The translations under genes and the position numbers were made by a program. A DNA stretch of 61,040 nucleotides from Candidatus Rokuibacteriota bacterium (GTDB taxonomy: Bacteria; Methylomirabilota; Methylomirabilia; Rokubacteriales; CSP1-6). Positions 43,901 through 51,184 of the stretch are shown piece by piece (within the stretch, counting starts at the first letter, position 1; the number at the start of each line of letters is the position of its first letter). The stretch covers positions 1 to 61,040 of the forward strand of contig JACPCW010000115.1 of NCBI GenBank assembly GCA_016184365.1, in the 5' to 3' direction. Below the pieces are notes generated by a model, which worked only from the letters and a program-made list of their open reading frames with translations, was not told the DNA's origin and did no database searches.

Positions 43901-45641
43901 TGAAGAGCCGGACGTTCTCGATCGCGATGACCGCTTGATCGGCGAAGGTACTCAGGAGATGCACCTCCCCGTTGGTGAAAGCCCGGGGTTCGCTCTTCGT
44001 CACCGTGATGCAGCCGATCGGGGCGCCATCGCGCAGCATTGGGACGGCGACGACGCTTCGAAAACCACCGGCCGTCGCTACGGCATCATGTTCGTAGCCA
44101 GGGGTATCGAAAACATCGGCGATCATGACGACGGCATGCTCGAGGATCGCGCGACTCGATGCGCTCGCGCGGCTGACCGGCATCGGATACGCCCGTCGTA
44201 ACGCCTCGATCGCGTCCGCCTCGACGTTGGAGACGGCCGCCAAATGGATGAGCAGGCCGTCGTAGGTGAAGACCGCGCCGCCGAGCCCCCGGCAGAGTTC
44301 GCGCGCGCTCGTTGCGATCGCGTCGAATACCGGCTGGACATCCGTCGGGGATCTTGAAATGACCCGCAGCACCTCGCTCGTCGCTGTCTGCTGATCGAGG
44401 GATTCGGTCAGCGCGTGGTTCTTCTCCTCCAGCTCGGTGAACAGGCGGACGTTTTCGATCGCGATGACGGCCTGCGTCGCGAACGTCTGCAACAGGGCGA
44501 TCTCCTCGTCAGTCGACCGATGCGGTTCGCGGCGGGTCACGGCGATCAGGCCGACCGCGCGGTCGTCGCGAATCAGCGGTACGAGGATGTCGCTCCGAAA
44601 ACCGCGCGCTCTCGCGACATCACGGAATTCCGGCCAGATGTCGAGATCGGCTTCGGTGTCCGCGATGGCGAAGACTGCCTTCTCGCGGATGACCTTGACG
44701 GCGATCGGATTCGAATCGACCCGAAACGGATAGAACGAGCGCAGCGCATCGTCACCGGCGCCGCCGGTGCTCGTCGACGCCGCGAGACGCAGCTCGTCGC
44801 CCACGAGACGCGCAAGAACGCCGGAGAACCCGCCGAGCAGCCGCACCGCGCTCGTGACGATGGCGTCGAAGACCGGCTGCACGTCGGTCGGCGAGCTCGA
44901 GATGATTCTCAGGATCTCCGCGGTCGCCGTCTGCTGGGCCAGCGCTTCGGAGAGTGAGCGGTTCTTCTCCTGCAATTCGGTGAGCAGCCGCACGTTCTCG
45001 ATCGCGATGACCGCCTGGTCCGCGAACGTCTTCAGCAGCTCGACGTGCGTGTCGGTCACGGCGTTTCGCGCGCGATACCCGACCGAGATGGTTCCGATCA
45101 CTTCGGCGCCGCGGATCATCGGGACGAGAAGCAGGCTGTTGTAACCGCGCGCGCGGGCGGCAGTCGCCGACAGCAGATTCGTAGCCGCCGCAAGGACATC
45201 GTTCACGACGAGCGGCCGCCGTTCGCGAAGTGCGGCGTTCAGCAACGGAGACCTGTCGACCGGGCCGGAATAATGCTGGACCGCGTCGTCGGCGGCCTCG
45301 CCGAGCGACAAGAAAGCGACGACCTGCTGGACGCCGTTGCTGATCAGACACACGGTGCCGGTGAACGCCCCGACGAGGCGGATCGAGCTATGGAGGGCCG
45401 CGTCGAAGACCGGCTGGACGTTGCTCGGCGAGTTGGAGATCACCCGGAGGATGTCGGCCGTCGCTGCCTGCTGCTCGGCGCTGGTCGTCAGCGCGTTCGC
45501 GAGCGCCTTCCGGCGCGCTCGTTCACGGGCAAGCGAGCGCTCGAGCGCCTCGACGCGGGCGGCGAGTTCGGCTTTGGTCGGTGATCTCTGTGCCGACGAC
45601 CGACGTGCGCGGCGCTTCACGCGCTGTATCCGATCCGACAC
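40971..45641 (-). CDS. Histidine kinase with seven tandem GAF domains
   Basis: A 1556-residue soluble sensor. An Arg/Lys-rich N terminus and coiled coil (ALERSLARERARRKA) are followed by seven GAF domains of about 170 residues between ~60 and ~1290. The first six are joined by near-copies of the linker TELQEKNRALTEALEQQTAT and RVISxSPTDVQPVFD. The kinase core follows: SHELRTPLNAVIGF with His1334, LLNLLSNAVKFTPEGG (N box), DTGIGIAP and GTGLGLALC. There is no receiver domain. Units are similar in DNA as well as protein, a sign of recent amplification. No response regulator is adjacent; a retropepsin follows. Confidence 0.92.
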   Translation of the reverse strand: MSDRIQRVKRRARRSSAQRSPTKAELAARVEALERSLARERARRKALANALTTSAEQQAATADILRVISNSPSNVQPVFDAALHSSIRLVGAFTGTVCLISNGVQQVVAFLSLGEAADDAVQHYSGPVDRSPLLNAALRERRPLVVNDVLAAATNLLSATAARARGYNSLLLVPMIRGAEVIGTISVGYRARNAVTDTHVELLKTFADQAVIAIENVRLLTELQEKNRSLSEALAQQTATAEILRIISSSPTDVQPVFDAIVTSAVRLLGGFSGVLARLVGDELRLAASTSTGGAGDDALRSFYPFRVDSNPIAVKVIREKAVFAIADTEADLDIWPEFRDVARARGFRSDILVPLIRDDRAVGLIAVTRREPHRSTDEEIALLQTFATQAVIAIENVRLFTELEEKNHALTESLDQQTATSEVLRVISRSPTDVQPVFDAIATSARELCRGLGGAVFTYDGLLIHLAAVSNVEADAIEALRRAYPMPVSRASASSRAILEHAVVMIADVFDTPGYEHDAVATAGGFRSVVAVPMLRDGAPIGCITVTKSEPRAFTNGEVHLLSTFADQAVIAIENVRLFTELQEKNRAVTEALERQTATGEILRAISQSPTDVQPVFDSIVESAARLCRGIGGSLLLFDGELVHLAAVTQGGSTAAVQAYRKSYPRPVTRELAGGRAIVDRTVVHIPDTEDDPEPHLRGIMRNFGLRAMLVAPMLREDAVLGALVVSRVEPGPFTAPQIELLKTFADQAVIAIENVRLFTELQEKNRALTEAHAQVTKSLNHQTATSDILRVISRSPTSVEPVFESIVHSSVRLLGGLSGVLMRVVGDEIHLAALTSTSRTGDDAVRAMYPILRSAVPAWQAVDEQRPLVIEDTETDPRLPERAREMTRARGVRSQLLVPMVRDTASIGLVVVTRAAPGGFTADEIDLLKTFADQAVIAIENVRLFTELQEKNRAVTEALEQQTATSEILRVISQSPTDSQPVFDTVVRNAVQLCGAAYGRVYRLDGEVIHLVANYNVTPQHLDHWQRTFPRPLSDGRILRQVLTTGRVLSVPDVFSQEGIGPSARATFRDMGVQSALFVPMLRQGQVVGEITLMHRETAGFNDTHVALLETFADQAVIAIENVRLFTELQQRTRQLTRSVDELTALGEVSRAVSSTLDLETVLTTIVTRANELCGTDGAGIYEFDVTAGAFRLRATKNFSDELIEASRTAPLRHGEGIMGRLAETRQPMQIPDITVEGAYQSRVRDILIRNGYRALLSVPLLRDEDLIGALTVGRQTAGEFPAGIVDLLRTFASQSSLAIQNARLFHELEIKSRELEVASRHKSEFLASMSHELRTPLNAVIGFSDVLLEQMFGEVNDKQAEYLRDILASGKHLLSLINDILDLSKIEAGRMELDLTEFDLPLAIDNALTLMRERASRRGIALQHAVDERLGEIRADERKVKQVLLNLLSNAVKFTPEGGRIDVRAALADGTVEISVTDTGIGIAPADHTAVFEEFRQVGRADRKAEGTGLGLALCRKFVELHGGRIWLKSEVGHGSTFTFTLPLAGPVSDRGH

Positions 45642-45691
45642 GTTGACGCGACTTTCGAGCGATCCCTACAATGCAGTCGAGGACCACGTCG

Positions 45692-46237
45692 ATGACCGCG
45701 CGGATCGCGCTCACCTACCGGGATTACGAAGCGCTGCCGAACGACGGCAAGCGCTACGAGATCCACGATGGCGAGCTCTACGTGACGGCCACGCCGACCT
45801 CGGATCACCAGATCGTGAGCGTGAGGCTCGTGACCCACCTGCACCTCCACGTCGAGAGTCGGCAGCTTGGCATCGTCCTGCACGCACCGCTCGATGTCAT
45901 CCTGGCGGACACGACGATCCTTCAGCCGGACATCGTCTACCTCGACCGCGAACGCCGGCCGGCGCTGCACAGGCGCGGCGTGGAAGGGCCACCGACCCTC
46001 GTCGTCGAAATCCTGTCGCCGAGCACCGCCGTGACCGACCGCGGCACCAAGCGGCAGCTTTGCGCACGCTATGGCGTCCCGTACTTCTGGATCGTCGATC
46101 TCCGGGCGCGGGCCGTCGAAGCATTCGTGCTGCGCGGTCCGGAGTACGTCCCCGTGGTGACGGCTTCCGGTTCGGACCCCGTCGATGTTCCGCCGTTCGT
46201 CGGCCTCGGGCTCGTACCGGCATCGCTCTGGCCGTAG
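45692..46237 (+). CDS. Uma2/DUF820 family putative endonuclease
   Basis: A 181-residue protein of the PD-(D/E)xK-like Uma2 fold: LTYRDYEALPNDGKRYEIHDGELY, ILQPDIVYLDRER, PTLVVEILSPSTAVTDRGTKRQL and PYFWIVDLRARAVEAF. The E-LSPST and acidic residues are the usual catalytic region. The start at 45692 is preferred; an in-frame ATG at 45671 lies inside a TACAAT -10-like sequence. Cellular role unknown. Confidence 0.85.
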   Translation: MTARIALTYRDYEALPNDGKRYEIHDGELYVTATPTSDHQIVSVRLVTHLHLHVESRQLGIVLHAPLDVILADTTILQPDIVYLDRERRPALHRRGVEGPPTLVVEILSPSTAVTDRGTKRQLCARYGVPYFWIVDLRARAVEAFVLRGPEYVPVVTASGSDPVDVPPFVGLGLVPASLWP

Positions 46238-46272
46238 TTCGCCGGCGCGGTCCATCACGCTCTGGCGCTCGT

Positions 46273-46464
46273 TCATTCGGCCCCCTCGCCAAGCGCCCGG
46301 ATGTCGCGCTCGAGCTGCTCCAGAAAGCCCATCATGCCCATCTGGCGGTACATCGCGGTCGCAGCGCTGAAGTGCTCCACCGTCTGCTGCACCTTGCCCG
46401 TTCCAGCACAACCATGGCGGGGAACACTAGCGGGCGGCGTTCGGGAAGGCAACTCGGACACCAC
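46273..46464 (-). pseudogene. Fragment resembling the C terminus of a TPR/adenylate-cyclase-type regulator
   Basis: The segment HFSAATAMYRQMGMMGFLEQLERDIRALGEG resembles the last TPR helices of large cyclase/ATPase/TPR regulators (only HFSAATAMYRQMGMMGFLEQ is compared). Upstream codons are not recognisable and no long frame precedes it. I treat it as a remnant. Apart from this, 46238-46504 holds nothing I can identify. Confidence 0.35.
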
Positions 46465-46504
46465 GACCCCGGGCCGGCGGCGCGTGCGGGTCGCGCGCCT
46501 CGAG

Positions 46505-46930
46505 CTACGCCGGCACGACGCGGAGCCCGAGCTCGCTGCTGGCCGTGCGGATGCGGTGGTCCAGGCTCAGGACGGCCAGGTCCTCGACCGCGGCCGCCAC
46601 GACGAGCGCACTGGCGAGATGCAAAGCGTCCAGCGTCCGGATGGGCTGGCCTGGGAATCGTCGGCGCGCGCGGCTCACGACGTCGTCGTCGACGTGAAGC
46701 AGATGCCAGTACGAGGACGCGGTGCGCAGTCGTGCACGGCGATCGGTGGCCTGGGCTTCCGTCAACGCATCGACGGTCTCCGCCCGGATCAGGGCGCGAT
46801 CGCATTCCACGAGTGTCAGGTCGGACGCGACCACGAACTGCGCGCGGTCGAGCGCCTCGTGCACGACGCGGCCAGTCGTCTCGCCCAGCAGCCAGGCGAG
46901 CACCGCGCTGGACTCGGCGTAGAGCCTCAA
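46505..46930 (-). CDS. PIN-domain toxin
   Basis: A 141-residue PIN protein: RLYAESSAVLAWLLGE (first motif, with Glu where Asp is usual), ASDLTLVECDRAL, IRTLDALHLASALV and LAVLSLDHRI. The probable start is a TTG at 46930 that overlaps the antitoxin stop (TTGA), giving the family's MRLY start. The D-to-E change in the first motif may keep metal binding. Toxin of the pair with the Phd-type antitoxin at 46927. Confidence 0.8.
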   Translation of the reverse strand: MRLYAESSAVLAWLLGETTGRVVHEALDRAQFVVASDLTLVECDRALIRAETVDALTEAQATDRRARLRTASSYWHLLHVDDDVVSRARRRFPGQPIRTLDALHLASALVVAAAVEDLAVLSLDHRIRTASSELGLRVVPA

Positions 46931-47211
46931 CGCTCGCCGCGTAATTCGTCGAGCAGTCGAACCGCCGTACCGTCGGGCACGAGGCGCCGCAGCTCCGGGT
47001 AGTGGCCGCTGCGCGGGCTCGCGCTGCGCAGCGAGCCCCGCCGGGCGAGCTCGGCCAGCCCCGGATGGAGGTCGTCGTCGCGCGGATGGGGTGGCCGCAG
47101 CTCGGCGATGACCACACCGCGGTCGGTGACGAGGACGCGATGTCCGGCGCGGACGTGTCGCACGTACTCGCTGAGGCGATTCTTGAGCTCCCGGAGGCCG
47201 ACTCTCTTCAT
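46927..47211 (-). CDS. Phd/YefM-type antitoxin
   Basis: A 94-residue protein with MKRVGLRELKNRLSEYVRHV and RVLVTDRGVVIAELRP, the Phd/YefM fold, and an Arg-rich, Pro-containing C-terminal tail. The start at 47211 follows the strong promoter at 47219-47247 by 7 nt, so the mRNA is probably leaderless. Confidence 0.85.
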   Translation of the reverse strand: MKRVGLRELKNRLSEYVRHVRAGHRVLVTDRGVVIAELRPPHPRDDDLHPGLAELARRGSLRSASPRSGHYPELRRLVPDGTAVRLLDELRGER

Positions 47212-47218
47212 GCAATCG

Positions 47219-47247
47219 AATGTAGCTTCACGAAGCCACATCGTCAA
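47219..47247 (-). promoter_or_regulatory. Near-consensus promoter with inverted-repeat operator
   Basis: On the minus strand TTGACG (47247-47242), a 17-bp spacer and TACATT (47224-47219) precede the ATG at 47211 by 7 nt. The spacer contains the inverted repeat GCTTC-GT-GAAGC, a probable antitoxin operator between the -35 and -10 boxes. Confidence 0.7.
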
Positions 47248-47294
47248 TGGACTCCGCCTTCGTCACGCGTAACGGCAATGGGCGTCCCGCCGCG

Positions 47295-47300
47295 TATACT
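47295..47300 (+). promoter_or_regulatory. -10 element (TATACT) of the MoaD-AOR operon
   Basis: TATACT is 12 nt upstream of the ATG at 47313, with no Shine-Dalgarno sequence; the leader would be at most a few nucleotides. Confidence 0.4.
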
Positions 47301-47312
47301 CCACAATCGCTG

Positions 47313-47585
47313 ATGCCGACGAATCAGGCGCCCGCGGGCACCCCGACGATCACGGTCGCCGTCACGTTCTTCGCCGATCTGCGGCGTTTCCTGCCGCGCG
47401 GCGCCGACGGGCCGCAGCGCTACACGATCCCCGCGGGCTCGACGGTGACCGATCTGCTGGCTGCGATCGGCATCGCCCCGGACACCGAGCTGACGGCCGC
47501 CGTCGACGGCGAGCTGGCCGCGATCGATACGCCATTGCGCGAAGGCGCCGACGTGATGCTGCTCTCTCCCATGGAAGGCGGATAG
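47313..47585 (+). CDS. MoaD/ThiS-family sulfur carrier
   Basis: A 90-residue ubiquitin-like protein with FFADLRRFLP, GSTVTDLLAAIGI and the C-terminal MEGG. The terminal Gly-Gly is the site of thiocarboxylate formation. It precedes the AOR gene by 2 bp; such dedicated MoaD proteins are common beside tungsten/molybdenum AOR enzymes and supply dithiolene sulfur for the pterin cofactor. The ATG at 47313 is chosen from promoter position and fold. Confidence 0.85.
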   Translation: MPTNQAPAGTPTITVAVTFFADLRRFLPRGADGPQRYTIPAGSTVTDLLAAIGIAPDTELTAAVDGELAAIDTPLREGADVMLLSPMEGG

Positions 47586-47587
47586 GC

Positions 47588-49408
47588 ATGGAGCGATACG
47601 GGTACTGGAACAAGATCCTGCACGTCGATCTCACCGCGCGCCGGACGTGGATCGAAGAGCCCGGCGACGCGTTCTTTCGCCGCTACGGCGGCGGGCGCGG
47701 CTTCATCGCGCACTATCTGTTGAAGTACGTCCCGAAGGGCGCGGACCCGTTCGGTCCGGACAACGTGCTCGTGTTCGCCCCTGGCGTGCTCACCGGCACG
47801 CCGGTGCCCGGCGCCGGCCGTCACAGCGTCGGCGCGAAATCTCCGCTCACCGGCGGCTTCGGCGAGTCGGAGTCGGGCGGGTTCTGGGGCGCCGAGCTGA
47901 AGCGCGCGGGCTGGGACGCGATCGTCGTGCACGGCGCCGCATCCACCCCGGTCTACCTCTGGATCAACGAAGGCGCCGTCGAGATCCGCGACGCGTCGCA
48001 TCTCTGGGGCAAGATCACCGGCGACGTGCAGGACGCCGTCCTCGCGGAAGTCGGCGACGCCCGCGCGCGCGTCGCGACGATCGGCCCCGCCGGCGAGCAC
48101 CTCGTGCGCTTCGCGTGCATCGCGAACGAGCTGAACGAAGTCGCCGGCCGCACCGGCATGGGCGCGGTGATGGGATCGAAGAAGCTCAAGGCCATCGCGG
48201 TGCGCGGCAAGACGGCCGTCAAGCTCGCTGATCCGAAGGGCCTCAACACCATCGCGAAGTGGGTGTCGTCGACGATGGACGACAAGCACCGCGCGTTCCA
48301 CGAGTTCGGCACCGGCGCCGCGATGCAGGGCAAGAGTCTCGAGGGCGGCATGCCGACGCTCAACTATCGGCTCGGCGCGTTCGAGCACGTCGCGAAGGTC
48401 GACGCCATCGCCGTGCGCGACCAGATGCGCGTGAAGATGGAAGCCTGCTACGCCTGCTCGGTGCGCTGCAAGAAGGTCGTGCACATCGAGAAGAAGGAGG
48501 ACGCGGCGCGCGAGGCGCAGGAGAAGCTCTACGGCGGCAAGGGCAAGGTCGGCTTCGACCCGCTCGGCCGCTATGCCGTCGATCCGCGGTACGGCGGGCC
48601 GGAGTACGAATCGCTCGCGGCGATGGGCGTGAACCTCGGGCTCGACGACATCGTCGCGATCACGAAGTCGAACGAGATGTGCAACTACCTCGGCCTGGAC
48701 ACCGTGTCCCTCGGCGCGACGCTCGCGTGGGCGATGGAAGCGTTCGAGAAGGGCCTCCTCACGCTCGACGACACCGGCGGCGTGCCGCTGCGCTTCCGCG
48801 ACGCCGACGCCGTCGTCAAGCTCGTCGAGATGGTCGCGTATCGCCAGGGCGTCGGCGATCTCCTCGCCGAAGGCTCACAGCGCGCGGCGCAGCGGATCGG
48901 GCGCGGCTCGGCGGCGTTCCTGACCACGGTGAAGGGCATGGAGATGGCCATGCACGATCCGCGGCACATGCCGGTCATGCGCGCGTCCTACCTGATGGCG
49001 CCGACGGGCGGCGATCACATGCGCCAGAGCGGCAACCGCAACGGCGTGCGCAACCAGATCGCGCTCTGCCACTTCCTCGCGTACGACGACGACCAGTCGC
49101 TCGCCATCCTGAACGCGGTGACGGGCTGGAACGCGACGCCGGAAGAGCTCGTGACGATGGCGCATCGCGGGCTGACCCTCGCGCGCCTGTTCAACCTGCG
49201 CGAAGGCTTCACGCGCGCGGACGATCGCCTGCCCGCGCGGTTCGAGGAGCCGCTGCCGAAGCACGCGGGCTTCAGCCGTGAGGCACAGGAGAAGATCGTC
49301 ACCGACTACTACGTCGAGTACGGCTGGGATCCGGCGACGGGCGTGCCGACCGCCGAGACAATCCGATCTCTCGAAATCGAGACGGACGCCATCCACGCCG
49401 CGATGTAA
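47588..49408 (+). CDS. Aldehyde:ferredoxin oxidoreductase family (tungsten/molybdenum-pterin)
   Basis: A 606-residue AOR. The N-terminal domain has GYWNKILHVDLT, RYGGGRGFIAHYLL and GRHSVGAKSPLTGGFGESES. The [4Fe-4S] ligands are CYACSVRC (CxxCxxxC) plus the distal Cys in MCNYLGLDT. It would oxidise aldehydes or reduce acids with ferredoxin in the cytoplasm. AOR subfamilies also include benzoyl-CoA-reductase-like and formaldehyde enzymes, so the substrate is unknown. Cotranscribed with the MoaD-like gene. Confidence 0.9.
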   Translation: MERYGYWNKILHVDLTARRTWIEEPGDAFFRRYGGGRGFIAHYLLKYVPKGADPFGPDNVLVFAPGVLTGTPVPGAGRHSVGAKSPLTGGFGESESGGFWGAELKRAGWDAIVVHGAASTPVYLWINEGAVEIRDASHLWGKITGDVQDAVLAEVGDARARVATIGPAGEHLVRFACIANELNEVAGRTGMGAVMGSKKLKAIAVRGKTAVKLADPKGLNTIAKWVSSTMDDKHRAFHEFGTGAAMQGKSLEGGMPTLNYRLGAFEHVAKVDAIAVRDQMRVKMEACYACSVRCKKVVHIEKKEDAAREAQEKLYGGKGKVGFDPLGRYAVDPRYGGPEYESLAAMGVNLGLDDIVAITKSNEMCNYLGLDTVSLGATLAWAMEAFEKGLLTLDDTGGVPLRFRDADAVVKLVEMVAYRQGVGDLLAEGSQRAAQRIGRGSAAFLTTVKGMEMAMHDPRHMPVMRASYLMAPTGGDHMRQSGNRNGVRNQIALCHFLAYDDDQSLAILNAVTGWNATPEELVTMAHRGLTLARLFNLREGFTRADDRLPARFEEPLPKHAGFSREAQEKIVTDYYVEYGWDPATGVPTAETIRSLEIETDAIHAAM

Positions 49409-49436
49409 CGAACCCGCCGACGAGTTGGACTCCGCA

Positions 49437-49853
49437 TTAGATCGTCCGAAGATCGATCACGGGGACCGGAACCCTTCGGTTCGACGCCAGGCGCAGGAGT
49501 CGACGGTCGGCGGTCACCAACGTCGCCCGCTCCTGCGCTGCGAGCGCGAGGTAGACGCAGTCATATACCGGATGAGCGAGCCGCCGCGCGAGCTGGAGCG
49601 CCGGTGTCAGTACGGGCGCCGTCGGCCGGAGATCCAGCCCACTGTGCTGCAGGAGACCGAATGCCGCGTCGGCTTCGGCCGGCGAGATCTCCCTGCGGCT
49701 CGTCTTCTTCCAGAGGGCATTGGCCACCTCGACGAGGAGGAGGTCGGGCGCGATGAGATCATCACCGCCGGCGCGCAGAAGATCCGCGCGCTCGCTCAAG
49801 ACTTCTGGAATCACCCATTTGACGGCGATGCTCGCATCGATGACCCACGTCAT
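49437..49853 (-). CDS. PIN-domain toxin (VapC-like)
   Basis: A 138-residue complete PIN domain: MTWVIDASIAVKWVIPE, LLLVEVANALWKK, HPVYDCVYLALAAQE and TLVTADRRL. All four acidic positions are present. It overlaps the antitoxin stop by 4 bp. Confidence 0.88.
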   Translation of the reverse strand: MTWVIDASIAVKWVIPEVLSERADLLRAGGDDLIAPDLLLVEVANALWKKTSRREISPAEADAAFGLLQHSGLDLRPTAPVLTPALQLARRLAHPVYDCVYLALAAQERATLVTADRRLLRLASNRRVPVPVIDLRTI

Positions 49854-50080
49854 CGACGGCGGTCGGCTCGGATGAGGTCGGTGCTGTCACTGTGCCGACG
49901 GCCGGCGAGTTTCCGCCGGAACATGACGGCGCGCGCGTCGAAGTCCGCCCGCTCGGCCCGCGCCGCCTCCGTCAAGATCGCCCGCAGCTCGCTCTCGAGC
50001 GATACGCCCTTGCGCGCCGCCCGCGACTTCAAGCGGCGCATCGCCGCGTCATCGATGTTGCGGATCACCACCTGCGCCAT
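49850..50080 (-). CDS. FitA/RHH-type antitoxin
   Basis: A 76-residue protein starting MAQVVIRNIDDAAMRRLKSRA with GVSLESELRAILTEA, the ribbon-helix-helix plus a long basic tail. The start at 50080 is preferred to the ATG at 50101 because the domain begins there and the earlier ATG falls inside the operator-like repeat. Confidence 0.83.
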   Translation of the reverse strand: MAQVVIRNIDDAAMRRLKSRAARKGVSLESELRAILTEAARAERADFDARAVMFRRKLAGRRHSDSTDLIRADRRR

Positions 50081-50098
50081 GGCTCGTCGCTCCGTCGG

Positions 50099-50118
50099 CA
50101 TGATATCGCCATGATATC
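50099..50118 (-). promoter_or_regulatory. Operator-like direct repeats CATGATATC x2
   Basis: CATGATATC occurs at 50099-50107 and 50110-50118, start to start 11 bp, one helical turn. On the minus strand each copy gives TATCAT, a candidate -10 box, so repressor and polymerase sites overlap. Confidence 0.5.
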
Positions 50119-50178
50119 ACTCGCGGCCGGCCGCCGCTCGGAGGCGACGGGTGTATCGTGAGTCGGGAGGCGCACGGC

Positions 50179-50646
50179 ATGGGCATGGGCGACCAGCACG
50201 ATCCGGAGATCATCATTCCCGGGCAGGCGCGCAAGCGCGAGCCCGAAGAGTTCGTCTCGCAACCCGCGAAGCTGCTCCGCATCGCGTCGATGATCAAGGA
50301 GCTCCTGTCCGAGGTGCGCCAGTCGTCGGTGGATGAAGCCGGGCGGAAGCGCCTCCACGCCATCTACGACCGCGCGGTGGACGCCCTGAGAGAAGGCCTG
50401 TCGGACGACCTCCAGCAGGAGCTCCGCACGCTCACGATGCCGCTCGAAGGCACGCCGAGCGAGTCGGAGATCCGCATCGCGCAGGCGCAGCTCGTCGGCT
50501 GGCTCGAAGGATTGTTCCAGGGCATCCAGGCCGCGCTCTGGGCGCAGCACGTGCAGTCGCGCGCGCAGCTCGAAGAGATGCGGCGCCGCGGCCTGCCGCC
50601 CGGCGCGGAGCCGCCGCCGGGGCACGGGCCCGGGCAATACCTCTAG
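50179..50646 (+). CDS. bpa: Bacterial proteasome activator (Bpa/PafE-like)
   Basis: A 155-residue, mostly helical protein ending GPGQYL. The C-terminal GQYL is the docking motif that Bpa/PafE uses to open the 20S proteasome gate, and the helical body (PAKLLRIASMIKELLSEVR, LYxxxxDALREGLSDDLQQEL in outline) fits the family. It implies a 20S proteasome in the organism, as known in Actinobacteria and reported for some Nitrospirota/NC10 lineages. GGGAGG (50164-50169) precedes the ATG at 50179; an ATG at 50185 is also possible. Confidence 0.8.
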   Translation: MGMGDQHDPEIIIPGQARKREPEEFVSQPAKLLRIASMIKELLSEVRQSSVDEAGRKRLHAIYDRAVDALREGLSDDLQQELRTLTMPLEGTPSESEIRIAQAQLVGWLEGLFQGIQAALWAQHVQSRAQLEEMRRRGLPPGAEPPPGHGPGQYL

Positions 50647-50653
50647 CGTCGGT

Positions 50654-51175
50654 CTACTTCACGAACGCATCGCGCGCGAGCGGCGGCCGGACGTCCGCGC
50701 CTGAAAACGCGAGCGTCACGATGACCTCGACGGACGCTCCGCCGCCGAGGCCCTGACAGCCGATCGCCGCGCGCGTCGGCTTGCCACGCTCACCGAAGAG
50801 CTCGACGAGGAGATCGGCCGCGCCGTTGATCACGCGCGGCTGATCGTTGAAGCCCGGTGCGGAATTCACGAAGCCGAGCATGTGCACGATCTGCTGCACG
50901 CGATCCAGATCGCCGAGCGCGTACTTCACCGCCGCGAGCGTCGTGATCGCGGCGTAGCGCGCCGCCTCGTAGCCCTGCTCGATGGTCAGGTCCTTGCCGA
51001 CCACGCCCGGCAGATAGCCCTGCCCGTGCTTCCGCGGCGTCGTGCCCGACAGGTACAACAGGTTCTGGATCGGGTAGTGCGAGACGTAGTGCGCGCCCGA
51101 CGCATTCGTGCGGTAGAGGTCTTCGAGATGCGGCAGCTCGAGCCCGAGCTTCGCGAGCTTCTCTTCCACCTTCAT
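50654..51175 (-). CDS. RidA/YjgF-family protein
   Basis: A 173-residue member of the RidA/YjgF-YER057c family: LLYLSGTTPRKHGQGYLPG, AITTLAAVKYALGDLDRV, GFVNSAPGFNDQPRVING and PTRAAIGCQGLGGGASVEV. Classical RidA is an enamine/imine deaminase; this longer type (about 150 residues, preceding LEDLYRTN) is of unknown substrate. The start at 51175 has AGGAG 6 nt upstream; the ATG at 51181 touches that sequence. It follows the LLM gene on the same strand. Confidence 0.85.
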   Translation of the reverse strand: MKVEEKLAKLGLELPHLEDLYRTNASGAHYVSHYPIQNLLYLSGTTPRKHGQGYLPGVVGKDLTIEQGYEAARYAAITTLAAVKYALGDLDRVQQIVHMLGFVNSAPGFNDQPRVINGAADLLVELFGERGKPTRAAIGCQGLGGGASVEVIVTLAFSGADVRPPLARDAFVK

Positions 51176-51184
51176 CGCCATCTC

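Noticed and set aside
40971..45641. Regularly spaced near-identical DNA stretches, considered as a CRISPR or tandem-repeat array
   Set aside because: The spacing (~520 bp) and in-frame coding as GAF linkers show they are repeated protein domains.
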